Below are positions 1-5,360 of a stretch of DNA of 9,032 nt, piece after piece. A program made the position numbers and the translations under genes. Position 1 is the first letter of the stretch; each line of letters opens with the position of its first letter. The stretch covers positions 1 to 9,032 of the forward strand of contig JAKSPR010000103.1 in the NCBI GenBank assembly GCA_024404655.1, in the 5' to 3' direction. Source of the stretch: Clostridia bacterium. Its GTDB lineage: Bacteria; Bacillota; Clostridia; Oscillospirales; CAG-272. The notes beneath the pieces were generated by a model. That model was not told where the DNA came from, did no database searches, and saw nothing but the letters and a program-made list of their open reading frames with translations.

Positions 1-60
1 TATGTATACTTTTTATACAATTATTCTATATTCTTTTTGTCAATTTCGCTGTTTTGACTA

Positions 61-89
61 TTGACTTTTAATGAAACCGGGACTATAAT
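61..89 (+). promoter_or_regulatory. Promoter of the HPr-like gene
   Basis: A -35 box TTGACT (61-66) and a perfect -10 box TATAAT (84-89) are separated by exactly 17 bases, the optimum for the housekeeping sigma factor. A second TTGACT copy sits directly upstream (54-59), but its 24-base spacing makes it unlikely to be used. Transcription should begin near 95-97, leaving a leader of about 28 bases before the start codon. The spacer contains a cre-like half site, described in the findings. Confidence 0.8.
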
Positions 90-123
90 ATTAGGTGAAA
101 TAAACAAACGGAGGTTATTTATT

Positions 124-357
124 ATGGTAAAAGCAATTGAAATGAAAACTCTCGACGATGCAAAGCGCATCAACCGGATCGCAACCAAATGTCCGTTTGA
201 CATCTTTGTGGAATCCCGTTCCATCCGTGTGAACGCAAAGTCTCTGCTGGGTCTGATGATTCTTCTCGGCAAGCAGGATCTTATGCTGGTCGCAAGCGAC
301 CGGGCAAACGCAAAGGAATTTGCGAAGCTCACCGAACATCTTTCTGTCGGTGTATAA
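124..357 (+). CDS. HPr-like protein lacking the phosphocarrier histidine (Crh-like)
   Basis: This 77-residue protein belongs to the HPr family. HPr normally carries phosphate on His15 in the sugar phosphotransferase system and is phosphorylated on Ser46 by HPr kinase for catabolite control. The match is strongest at VNAKSLLGLMIL (residues 36-47), equivalent to the Ser46 region of HPr; Ser40 is the expected regulatory serine. An ungapped alignment by eye to Bacillus HPr (offset of six residues) puts Thr9 at the His15 position and Asp11 at the Arg17 position. The only histidine in the protein is His72, near the C-terminus, so phosphocarrier activity is not expected. This resembles Crh of Bacillus, which also lacks His15 and acts with CcpA. 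The ATG at 124 is chosen over an in-frame TTG at 61 because CGGAGG (109-114) lies nine bases upstream, and because the TTG is itself the -35 box. The gene appears monocistronic. HPr-fold membership is fairly sure; the regulatory role is inferred. Confidence 0.85.
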   Translation: MVKAIEMKTLDDAKRINRIATKCPFDIFVESRSIRVNAKSLLGLMILLGKQDLMLVASDRANAKEFAKLTEHLSVGV

Positions 358-363
358 GGCTTC

Positions 364-380
364 GGGTGCAGAAGGCACCC
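364..380 (+). other. Small hairpin just after the HPr-like gene
   Basis: GGGTGC (364-369) pairs perfectly with GCACCC (375-380) around a five-base loop. It begins seven bases past the stop codon and has no T-tract. It may stabilise the 3' end of the short mRNA, or it may have no function. Confidence 0.35.
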
Positions 381-396
381 TGATCCCAATCATTCC

Positions 397-435
397 GGGT
401 TTCTGCCGTTTTTCGGCAGAAGCCCTTTTCTTTTT
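397..435 (+). terminator. Rho-independent terminator of the HPr-like gene
   Basis: A 12-bp stem (397-408 with 414-425, one G-T wobble) closes a loop of five T and is followed by TTTTCTTTTT (426-435). This is a strong intrinsic terminator that separates the HPr-like gene from the next transcription unit. Confidence 0.92.
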
Positions 436-455
436 GATCTTTCCGTCTTTTGCCC

Positions 456-483
456 TTGCTTTTTCTCCGATTTATGTTATAAT
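456..483 (+). promoter_or_regulatory. Extended -10 promoter of the GH106-like gene
   Basis: TATAAT (478-483) is preceded by TG one base upstream (475-476), forming an extended -10. The best -35 candidate is weak (TTGCTT, 456-461, 16-base spacer), which suits an extended -10 promoter or one that needs an activator. Transcription would begin near 490. Confidence 0.7.
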
Positions 484-496
484 ATACCCATAACAT
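474..496. promoter_or_regulatory. Inverted repeat over the -10 box (candidate operator)
   Basis: ATGTTAT (474-480) is perfectly repeated in inverse as ATAACAT (490-496) with nine bases between. The dyad covers the extended -10 and the predicted start of transcription, where a bound repressor would block RNA polymerase. No regulator gene is in the window, so the operator role is inferred. Confidence 0.45.
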
Positions 497-511
497 GTAT
501 CTTTGACGCCG

Positions 512-518
512 AAGGAGG
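512..518 (+). promoter_or_regulatory. Ribosome binding site fixing a TTG start
   Basis: AAGGAGG is a near-perfect Shine-Dalgarno sequence seven bases before the TTG at 526. No ATG in this frame is similarly placed, so it decides the start in favour of TTG. Confidence 0.8.
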
Positions 519-525
519 AATTGCC

Positions 526-2946
526 TTGACAAAACAAAGAACCACCGAAGAACTCCGCCGCGATTTTCAGATAATCCGGGACAAATACCGTGCCGTTCCC
601 TTTGTACGCATGGATGGAGATATTTCCGATGAAGAGCAGGTAACAAATGTTCTGAACCTCATCAAAAAAGCCGGATACGGCGGAATTTCGCCGATTCCTG
701 TCCTTGACGCGCGGCGCTCTGCTGCTCCGACGACCCCGACACCCGGTACGGAAGAATACTGGAACGCATACGGAAAGCTCCTTGCAAAAGCGAAGAAAAT
801 GGGTCTGCAGGTCGTATATTATGACGATGCTGATTTTCCCTCCGGCCGTTATGCAGGACAGGTGATTGCAAAGTATCCCGAAGCTGTCGCCCAAGTCCTT
901 GTCATGCGGGAATATGCCTGCACCGAAGGGGAACTGACGCGCAGAAAGCTGGACACGGACGGTGTCACCATGTCTGTTGTCGCCTACGAAGTGGATACAG
1001 GAGAGCTCCTTGACCTGCGGGAGTATGTCATGGACGATATGCTGGTCTGGGATACGCCTGACGGGAACTGGAACATTCTGCAGTTCGTCTGCAAGCCTGT
1101 CACGGATTCCGTCTTTGTCAATTTTCTGAACTATGAGGCTTCCCGCCGCTTTGTGGAGTGTGCTTACGAGCCCTTTTGTGAACGCTTTTCCGACATGATC
1201 GGCAGCGTCGTGCAGATGTCGTGGTATGACGATTTACAGTATCTGGCACCCAACCGCCGGATGTGGTCTCCGGATTTCAATGAAGTTTTCATGAAAGAAT
1301 ACGGATTTGATCCGGCCCTCTTTTATCCTGCTCTGTTCTTTGATATCCGCGACGGCAAAGAGTACTACACCGCCCATCTCATGCAGTGCCGTGCAAAGAT
1401 GTTTGCAGACGGATTTTTCAAAGCGGTGGATGACTATGCAAAAGAGCACGGTCTGACGCCTCTCGGTCATGTTTCCGAAAGCAAAACGGCAGCCATCTCC
1501 AATCTGTTCGGCGACGCCATGCTGATGCACAAAAACGCGGGAGCTGTGGGACTTGACATGATCCACGCCTATATGTACGGCTTCAACGGCCTGAAAATCG
1601 CTGCGTCTGCTGCCAGCAACTTTGAAAAAGAGATCGTTGCCTGCGAAATGTACAAGGGCTATGCACGAATGAACCCGGCGATCCTTTACAAAGAGGCCAT
1701 GAACGTTTTTGCGCGCGGTGTCAACTTCATCATGCCCGATGTGATGCAGATGTCGGGCGACACCGTATACAATCATGATATTTCCCTGCGGAATCCGGAA
1801 TACAAAGAAATCCTGCCTGCCTTCAACGACTTTGCAGCCCGCTGTCAGGCGATGCTGCAGGGCGGTTCCCACGTCTGCGATATTGCGATGCTCTATCCCA
1901 TTGAGTCGCTGCATTCCAAAGTCTACCTTTACGACCAGCAGGAAACCACGTTCCAGTTCCCACCGGTTTTACAGTTTGCGGACTACATGTCCAATATCAA
2001 CTCCGTCCTCAACTACTGCGGACGTGATCTGACGGTACTCCATCCCGACGTCTTCTGTGAGCGCGGACGGGCGGAAAACGGGATTCTGCATATTGACAAC
2101 AATCTCAATCCGGAATCCTACCGTATTTTGATACTGCCTGCCATGACGATTATTTCCATCCGCACTCTGCGGCTGGTACGGGAATTCTATCACTGCGGCG
2201 GCAAGATCATCGCCACCTCGGCCCTGCCCTTCAAGCTGATGGAGGACGATCCCGCGGCCAAGGCAGAAGCGGCGGAGATCCTCTTTGAGCTGTTCGGCGT
2301 CCGGGAGAACGAGGTCAATTACGTCTCCGACTATGAAATGCACAAGAACGAAAACGGCGGCATGGCGATCTATCTCCGTTCCTCCATGACCGACCTTGAC
2401 GGCACGGAATACGTGGAAGCAAACCGTCTCAACGAAACGCTGTGGCAGTTTGACACGCCTGTTGATATCGTCTTTGAGCATCTGCCCCGCATCGCTCATT
2501 CGGGAATCCTTGCGCTGAACCTGATCGCGTTCCGCAACTCCGGTGCCAATATTGAGGGCATCCGCTCCGGCGGTGTCTTCAACTACATCCACAAGCATCA
2601 TGACGGCTGTGAGGTCTATTATATCTCCAACACCACCGTCAAGGATTATGCGGGCAATATTGTCATCCGCGGCCGGTACAAGGTTGAGGAATGGGATCCT
2701 CACACAGGAAAGACAAGAACGCTGGCCGCACGTCCCGGCTATGTGCGTGGATATGCCTATACATCGGTCTCCGAAGCCATAGCACCGGACCATTCTGTCT
2801 TCCTTGTCTGTGTTCCGATCTCCGATGAAGGGCTGCAGACGGAAGAAAACACCTTTGAAGATTTTGCGGCACTCCAGAAGTATTACAATACAAAGCAGGG
2901 CAAGAAGACGATCTCTTTGAAACCCAAGCTGTTCAACCGTTCATAA
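526..2946 (+). CDS. GH106-like glycoside hydrolase (alpha-L-rhamnosidase-like), cytoplasmic
   Basis: This 806-residue protein has the general pattern of GH106 proteins, whose characterised members release L-rhamnose from plant glycans. The N-terminal half looks like a TIM-barrel: PFVRMDGDIS (25-34), AGYGGISPIP (49-58), YYDDADFPSGRYAG (98-111), and NFLNYEASRRF followed by MSWYDDLQ (199-238) and WSPDF (247-251). Next come LGHVSESK (313-320) and a segment with LILPAMTI and GGKIIATSALP (535-568), like the amidotransferase-type fold found in this and related families. The C-terminus has YYISNTT (698-704) and EEWDPHTGKTRTL (721-733), a GH106 hallmark. There is no signal peptide or membrane segment, so it should act on imported oligosaccharides; many characterised GH106 enzymes are exported and longer. 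The TTG start follows a strong ribosome binding site. It is a single-gene transcription unit. Which acidic residues are catalytic cannot be fixed by eye: the usual Asp-Glu after the barrel strand reads YDD here. The substrate is uncertain. Confidence 0.8.
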   Translation: MTKQRTTEELRRDFQIIRDKYRAVPFVRMDGDISDEEQVTNVLNLIKKAGYGGISPIPVLDARRSAAPTTPTPGTEEYWNAYGKLLAKAKKMGLQVVYYDDADFPSGRYAGQVIAKYPEAVAQVLVMREYACTEGELTRRKLDTDGVTMSVVAYEVDTGELLDLREYVMDDMLVWDTPDGNWNILQFVCKPVTDSVFVNFLNYEASRRFVECAYEPFCERFSDMIGSVVQMSWYDDLQYLAPNRRMWSPDFNEVFMKEYGFDPALFYPALFFDIRDGKEYYTAHLMQCRAKMFADGFFKAVDDYAKEHGLTPLGHVSESKTAAISNLFGDAMLMHKNAGAVGLDMIHAYMYGFNGLKIAASAASNFEKEIVACEMYKGYARMNPAILYKEAMNVFARGVNFIMPDVMQMSGDTVYNHDISLRNPEYKEILPAFNDFAARCQAMLQGGSHVCDIAMLYPIESLHSKVYLYDQQETTFQFPPVLQFADYMSNINSVLNYCGRDLTVLHPDVFCERGRAENGILHIDNNLNPESYRILILPAMTIISIRTLRLVREFYHCGGKIIATSALPFKLMEDDPAAKAEAAEILFELFGVRENEVNYVSDYEMHKNENGGMAIYLRSSMTDLDGTEYVEANRLNETLWQFDTPVDIVFEHLPRIAHSGILALNLIAFRNSGANIEGIRSGGVFNYIHKHHDGCEVYYISNTTVKDYAGNIVIRGRYKVEEWDPHTGKTRTLAARPGYVRGYAYTSVSEAIAPDHSVFLVCVPISDEGLQTEENTFEDFAALQKYYNTKQGKKTISLKPKLFNRS

Positions 2947-2954
2947 GCAGAAAA

Positions 2955-2990
2955 AGGTCCTCATCTTCCTGGATGAGGACCTGTATTTAT
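2955..2990. terminator. Bidirectional terminator between convergent genes
   Basis: An 11-bp perfect stem (2955-2965 with 2972-2982) has a six-base loop. On the plus strand it is followed by a moderately T-rich GTATTTAT. On the minus strand it is followed by five T (complement of 2951-2955). It can therefore end both the GH106-like gene and the convergent TPM gene, and works best in the minus direction. Confidence 0.85.
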
Positions 2991-3850
2991 TAAAAATGCC
3001 CGCCGCGTCCGCCGTGGGAACGGCCGGAGGATGAATGATGGGTGGAACTTCCGCCGCCGGAACGGGAACCGCCGCTGCCGGAGGTCGATTCTCTGGAAAC
3101 CTTGGACGTGTTCTTATAGAGGAATACATCCCGGGAGTCCGTGACGTTCAGTCTTCTGACGGAATACTGTTCAGCGCTGTCATTGAAGCTGACGGATTTA
3201 TGAGCGCTCTTCACGATGCTGACGGCAATCAGACCGATGATCCCGCCGAAAAGCAGACTGGTGAACAGGCGTCCTCCATCGTAGAGGGTCGGCTCACGAT
3301 ATGGTTCATAATAGTCTCCGCCGTAGGATCCTCCGCCATAGTAGTCAAGGGGTTCCCCGTCGTAGGCAAGGCCGATCAGATAGTCACATTCCCCGGCAAA
3401 CTCACGGAAACCACCATAGAAATCACCGGCGGAAAGATAAGATACAAACTGATTTTCGAGGTATTCAAGGCCGTAATCGGTGAACGCGGTGATGGCATAA
3501 CCGCAGGTGGAAATCCACCATTCCCGCTCGCCCATATCCAGAAGCAGAAGAAGTCCGTCGTATTCCGTGCCGAAGCCGTAGCCCGCGCGGTCATAGATAT
3601 CATCGGCAAAATCCATGATATCGTAGTAACCGTCCGGAAGATTCGGGACCGTGATGATGACCACGTCCATCTGTCTGCGCTCGGAAATTTCGTCAAGCAG
3701 AGCGGTTAAGGATGCGGCATCGCTGTCGGAAAGCAATCCTGCCTGATCGACAAAGCGCGGCAGCGAAGCATTCCCGGCGGACACGGGAATGATCAGAAGT
3801 AGCGAAAGAGTGAGTACTGCGGCAAGCAGCGCAAAAAATCTCGGTTTCAT
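2990..3850 (-). CDS. TPM-domain membrane-anchored exported protein
   Basis: The 286-residue product starts with a signal peptide (residues 1-25: Lys/Arg, a long hydrophobic core and PVSA at the likely cleavage site). It is followed by a TPM domain (about 31-165; TPM_phosphatase, the TLP18.3/Psb32/MOLO-1 family), seen in RFVDQAGLLSD, VVIITVPNL and the YGFGTEYDGLLLLLD segment. A Tyr/Gly-rich linker (170-192) leads to one transmembrane helix (195-213), so the TPM domain lies outside the membrane and the C-terminus inside. The tail (253-286) is rich in Gly, Ser and His and ends GGRGGHF. TPM proteins of bacteria are poorly understood; some family members have phosphatase activity or help membrane-protein maintenance. 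The ribosome binding site AAAGGGGG (complement of 3859-3866) overlaps the stop codon of the upstream gene and the gap is 14 bases, so the two are co-transcribed and perhaps translationally coupled. Confidence 0.85.
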   Translation of the reverse strand: MKPRFFALLAAVLTLSLLLIIPVSAGNASLPRFVDQAGLLSDSDAASLTALLDEISERRQMDVVIITVPNLPDGYYDIMDFADDIYDRAGYGFGTEYDGLLLLLDMGEREWWISTCGYAITAFTDYGLEYLENQFVSYLSAGDFYGGFREFAGECDYLIGLAYDGEPLDYYGGGSYGGDYYEPYREPTLYDGGRLFTSLLFGGIIGLIAVSIVKSAHKSVSFNDSAEQYSVRRLNVTDSRDVFLYKNTSKVSRESTSGSGGSRSGGGSSTHHSSSGRSHGGRGGHF

Positions 3851-3864
3851 GCTGTACGCCCCCT

Positions 3865-4944
3865 TTACAGATACTGCAGAATCGTCAGCACGGCATACAG
3901 GATTAAAGCTGCGGCAGCACTGTAGATCCCGAGATATTTGAAGTAAAGGCCCATATCCACAGGCAGGTCACCGACGAATTTCCCGGTTTGACCGTTCATG
4001 GCGAACTGGTATGTTTTGCCGTTCCAGGAGGTATTGAGCAGCCACACCGGATACAGGGCGTAGCGGACCCGGTTGTCACGGAAACGCACGCTGCTGGTCT
4101 TGACGGAAACGGAGCCGTAGCCGCCGCAGGTCTGATTCTGCAGAGTTTTTAAGGTCGTATTCCGGATGCGGGTATTGGCGCGCTCCTTGCTCTGCTTGTC
4201 GTCCACGTCATACCGTTCGGCAAGATAGCCGGAGAGATAAGAGGACTTGAATTCTTCCGCCTGGGAAAGATCAAAGGGTTCGATGGATTCCATCAGGGCA
4301 TCTGCCATTTTGGAAGAACCGTCGACGGGGACATCGGCAAAGCTCAGATCGCCGGAGCGATAGAGCGTATAGTGGGAGGTTTCCGTATAGTTATAGCGGG
4401 AATCAGACCAGGAACGGGTCTTCGTCGCATTCAGGGCAACATCGGCGTCACACTCAGCGCTGAACAGCCAGAACGGGACATAAACGCCCTTGATCTCGTC
4501 GATATGCTGTTCGTCCTTGAAGACCTTCGGAAGCAGTTTCTTGCCCTGCAGGTGCTTCATCAGGCCCTGCTTTGCCGCCTTTTTATCCAGCTTGAAGGGG
4601 ATGAGAATATCGGGACGCAGTTCTCCTGCCAGGTTGCCCTTGACAACGATATTGTTTCCACAGAGGGGACAGGCTGCCGCCGCTGTGGTCTCTTCCATGA
4701 TGACCTCGCCGCCGCAGGAGTTGCAGACATAGATGCGCATATTGCCGTCCTCGGTCCAGTGCTCCTGTTCCTCGCCCCAGTGCATTTCGTCGGGTTTATT
4801 ATAAAGGGTCTGTCCGTCCTCGGACTGCAGGGTCTTTGCGTCAAATTCCGTGTCGCAATAAGGGCATTTCAGCATCTGGGAGGTGCTGTCGAAAGCGACG
4901 GAACCGCCGCAGCACGGGCATTTATATTCAAACAGATCCGGCAT
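3865..4944 (-). CDS. Double zinc-ribbon (TFIIB-type) protein with C-terminal membrane helix
   Basis: The product has 359 residues from the chosen start. Two CxxC...CxxC zinc ribbons are plain: Cys9/Cys12 with Cys27/Cys30 (CPCCGG and CPYC), and Cys74/Cys77 with Cys92/Cys95 (CNSCGG and CPLCGN). A long conserved-looking region follows, with PDILIPFKLDKKAA (111-124), VYVPFWLF (154-161) and YALYPVWLLNTSWNGKTY (295-312). A hydrophobic helix (about 332-356) ends the chain, so it is probably a tail-anchored cytoplasmic protein. Similar clostridial proteins are usually annotated 'TFIIB-type zinc ribbon-containing protein' or, misleadingly, as PriA-like helicase; no helicase motif is present. The start at 4944 is preferred because AAAGGA (complement of 4957-4962) lies 12 bases upstream. 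The ATG at 4956 directly abuts that site, and the ATG at 5001 would lie within the predicted promoter and the tRNA terminator. Function is unknown; pairing with a TPM protein suggests a membrane-associated complex or quality-control role (inference). Confidence 0.82.
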   Translation of the reverse strand: MPDLFEYKCPCCGGSVAFDSTSQMLKCPYCDTEFDAKTLQSEDGQTLYNKPDEMHWGEEQEHWTEDGNMRIYVCNSCGGEVIMEETTAAAACPLCGNNIVVKGNLAGELRPDILIPFKLDKKAAKQGLMKHLQGKKLLPKVFKDEQHIDEIKGVYVPFWLFSAECDADVALNATKTRSWSDSRYNYTETSHYTLYRSGDLSFADVPVDGSSKMADALMESIEPFDLSQAEEFKSSYLSGYLAERYDVDDKQSKERANTRIRNTTLKTLQNQTCGGYGSVSVKTSSVRFRDNRVRYALYPVWLLNTSWNGKTYQFAMNGQTGKFVGDLPVDMGLYFKYLGIYSAAAALILYAVLTILQYL

Positions 4945-4972
4945 GTACCACACCATTCCTTTCGTTTTTTGA

Positions 4973-5001
4973 ATAATCCGGACAAACTTTCCGGATATCA
5001 A
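4973..5001 (-). promoter_or_regulatory. Probable promoter of the zinc-ribbon/TPM operon
   Basis: On the minus strand TTGATA (complement of 4996-5001, 5/6 match to -35) and GATTAT (complement of 4973-4978, 4/6 match to -10) are separated by 17 bases. The -35 overlaps the T-tract of the tRNA terminator. Transcription would begin near 4966, giving a leader of about 22 bases. Confidence 0.5.
4976..4996. promoter_or_regulatory. Perfect dyad in the promoter spacer (candidate operator)
   Basis: ATCCGGA (4976-4982) and TCCGGAT (4990-4996) form a perfect 7-bp inverted repeat with a seven-base centre. It fills the spacer between the proposed -35 and -10 boxes of the zinc-ribbon operon, a typical operator position. 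Its centre lacks the T-tract of a terminator. Confidence 0.45.
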
Positions 5002-5028
5002 AAAAACGACGTGAGAATCACGTCGTTT
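5000..5028 (-). terminator. Terminator of the tRNA-Arg gene
   Basis: Read on the minus strand, an 11-bp perfect stem (5028-5018 with 5014-5004) with a three-base loop ends in a run of seven T (complement of 5000-5006). It starts two bases after the encoded CCA end of the tRNA. Confidence 0.9.
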
Positions 5029-5030
5029 CT

Positions 5031-5107
5031 TGGCGCGCCACGGGGGACTCGAACCCTCGACCTACTGGTTCGTAGCCAGGCACTCTATCCAGCTGAGCTA
5101 GTGGCGC
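5031..5107 (-). tRNA. tRNA-Arg (anticodon ACG)
   Basis: The 77-base gene folds as a full cloverleaf. The 7-bp acceptor stem is perfect (GCGCCAC with GTGGCGC), the discriminator is G and the CCA end is encoded (complement of 5031-5033). The D arm has AGCTCAGCTGGATAGAG, and the T arm has the GGTTCGAGTCC loop. The anticodon loop CTACGAA gives anticodon ACG (complement of 5071-5073). Its first base is normally deaminated to inosine to read CGU, CGC and CGA. It stands alone, with its own promoter and terminator. Confidence 0.97.
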
Positions 5108-5129
5108 ATATTCCTTACGGAACAGATAT

Positions 5130-5190
5130 ATTATACTACGCATTCCCTGCTTTGTCAAGAGTTTTTTTCAAAAAACTTTCTTTTTGGGAG
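5130..5190 (-). promoter_or_regulatory. Consensus promoter of the tRNA gene with A/T-rich upstream element
   Basis: On the minus strand TTGACA (complement of 5153-5158) and TATAAT (complement of 5130-5135) both match consensus perfectly, with a 17-base spacer. The stretch upstream of the -35 (5160-5190) is made of A- and T-tracts, as in UP elements of stable-RNA promoters. Its 8-bp self-complementary part (5160-5167 with 5170-5177) has only a two-base loop and is probably a by-product of the tracts. Confidence 0.88.
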
Positions 5191-5254
5191 AAAGCCGAAA
5201 CCGATCCGGAGCGTATCCATACAGCCGCAAAATTATTTGAAAGATGTACAAAAC

Positions 5255-5283
5255 TTGACAAAACAGGGGGAATCTGTTATACT
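5255..5283 (+). promoter_or_regulatory. Strong promoter of the GH2-GH172 operon
   Basis: TTGACA (5255-5260) is perfect, the spacer is 17 bases, and the -10 TATACT (5278-5283) is extended by TG (5275-5276). The spacer itself holds a short 5-bp dyad (5262-5266 with 5274-5278). Transcription should begin near 5290, leaving a leader of about 70 bases. The 5191-5254 stretch upstream shows no other recognisable element. Confidence 0.85.
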
Positions 5284-5294
5284 TTATCTAATAG

Positions 5295-5311
5295 ATATTC
5301 CCTCAGAATAT
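5295..5311. promoter_or_regulatory. Inverted repeat at the start of the GH2 operon transcript (candidate operator)
   Basis: ATATTC (5295-5300) and GAATAT (5306-5311) are inverted around five bases, just downstream of the predicted transcription start. A repressor bound here could silence an otherwise very strong promoter. Arms of six A/T-rich bases also arise by chance, so support is modest. Confidence 0.35.
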
Positions 5312-5360
5312 TAATCACGGACAATTAAAAAGCAACATAACGAAAGGAAGAATTAATCGT

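Noticed and set aside
1969..2793. A 274-codon minus-strand open frame inside the GH106-like gene.
   Set aside because: It is antisense to a gene with family motifs along its whole length, and its product resembles nothing recognisable; the same holds for the minus-strand frame at 1234-1914.
3035..3709. A 224-codon plus-strand open frame opposite the TPM gene.
   Set aside because: The Gly/Ala-rich start is just the complement of the Ser/Gly/His-rich tail of the TPM protein, which has a signal peptide, domain and membrane helix in proper order.
5160..5177. An 8-bp inverted repeat of A- and T-tracts that could look like a terminator.
   Set aside because: The two-base loop and the lack of a GC stem make it a poor hairpin; it is better explained as the A/T-rich upstream element of the tRNA promoter.
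5204..5210. A third copy of ATCCGGA, the half-site of the dyad at 4976-4996, in the GH2 upstream region.
   Set aside because: Only a single half-site is present, not in a promoter element, and a 7-mer containing the palindrome TCCGGA is expected by chance in this sequence.
4372..5328. A 318-codon plus-strand open frame covering part of the zinc-ribbon gene, the tRNA and the GH2 upstream region.
   Set aside because: It runs antisense to a well-supported zinc-ribbon gene and straight through a tRNA, a terminator and two promoters, and has no convincing ribosome binding site.
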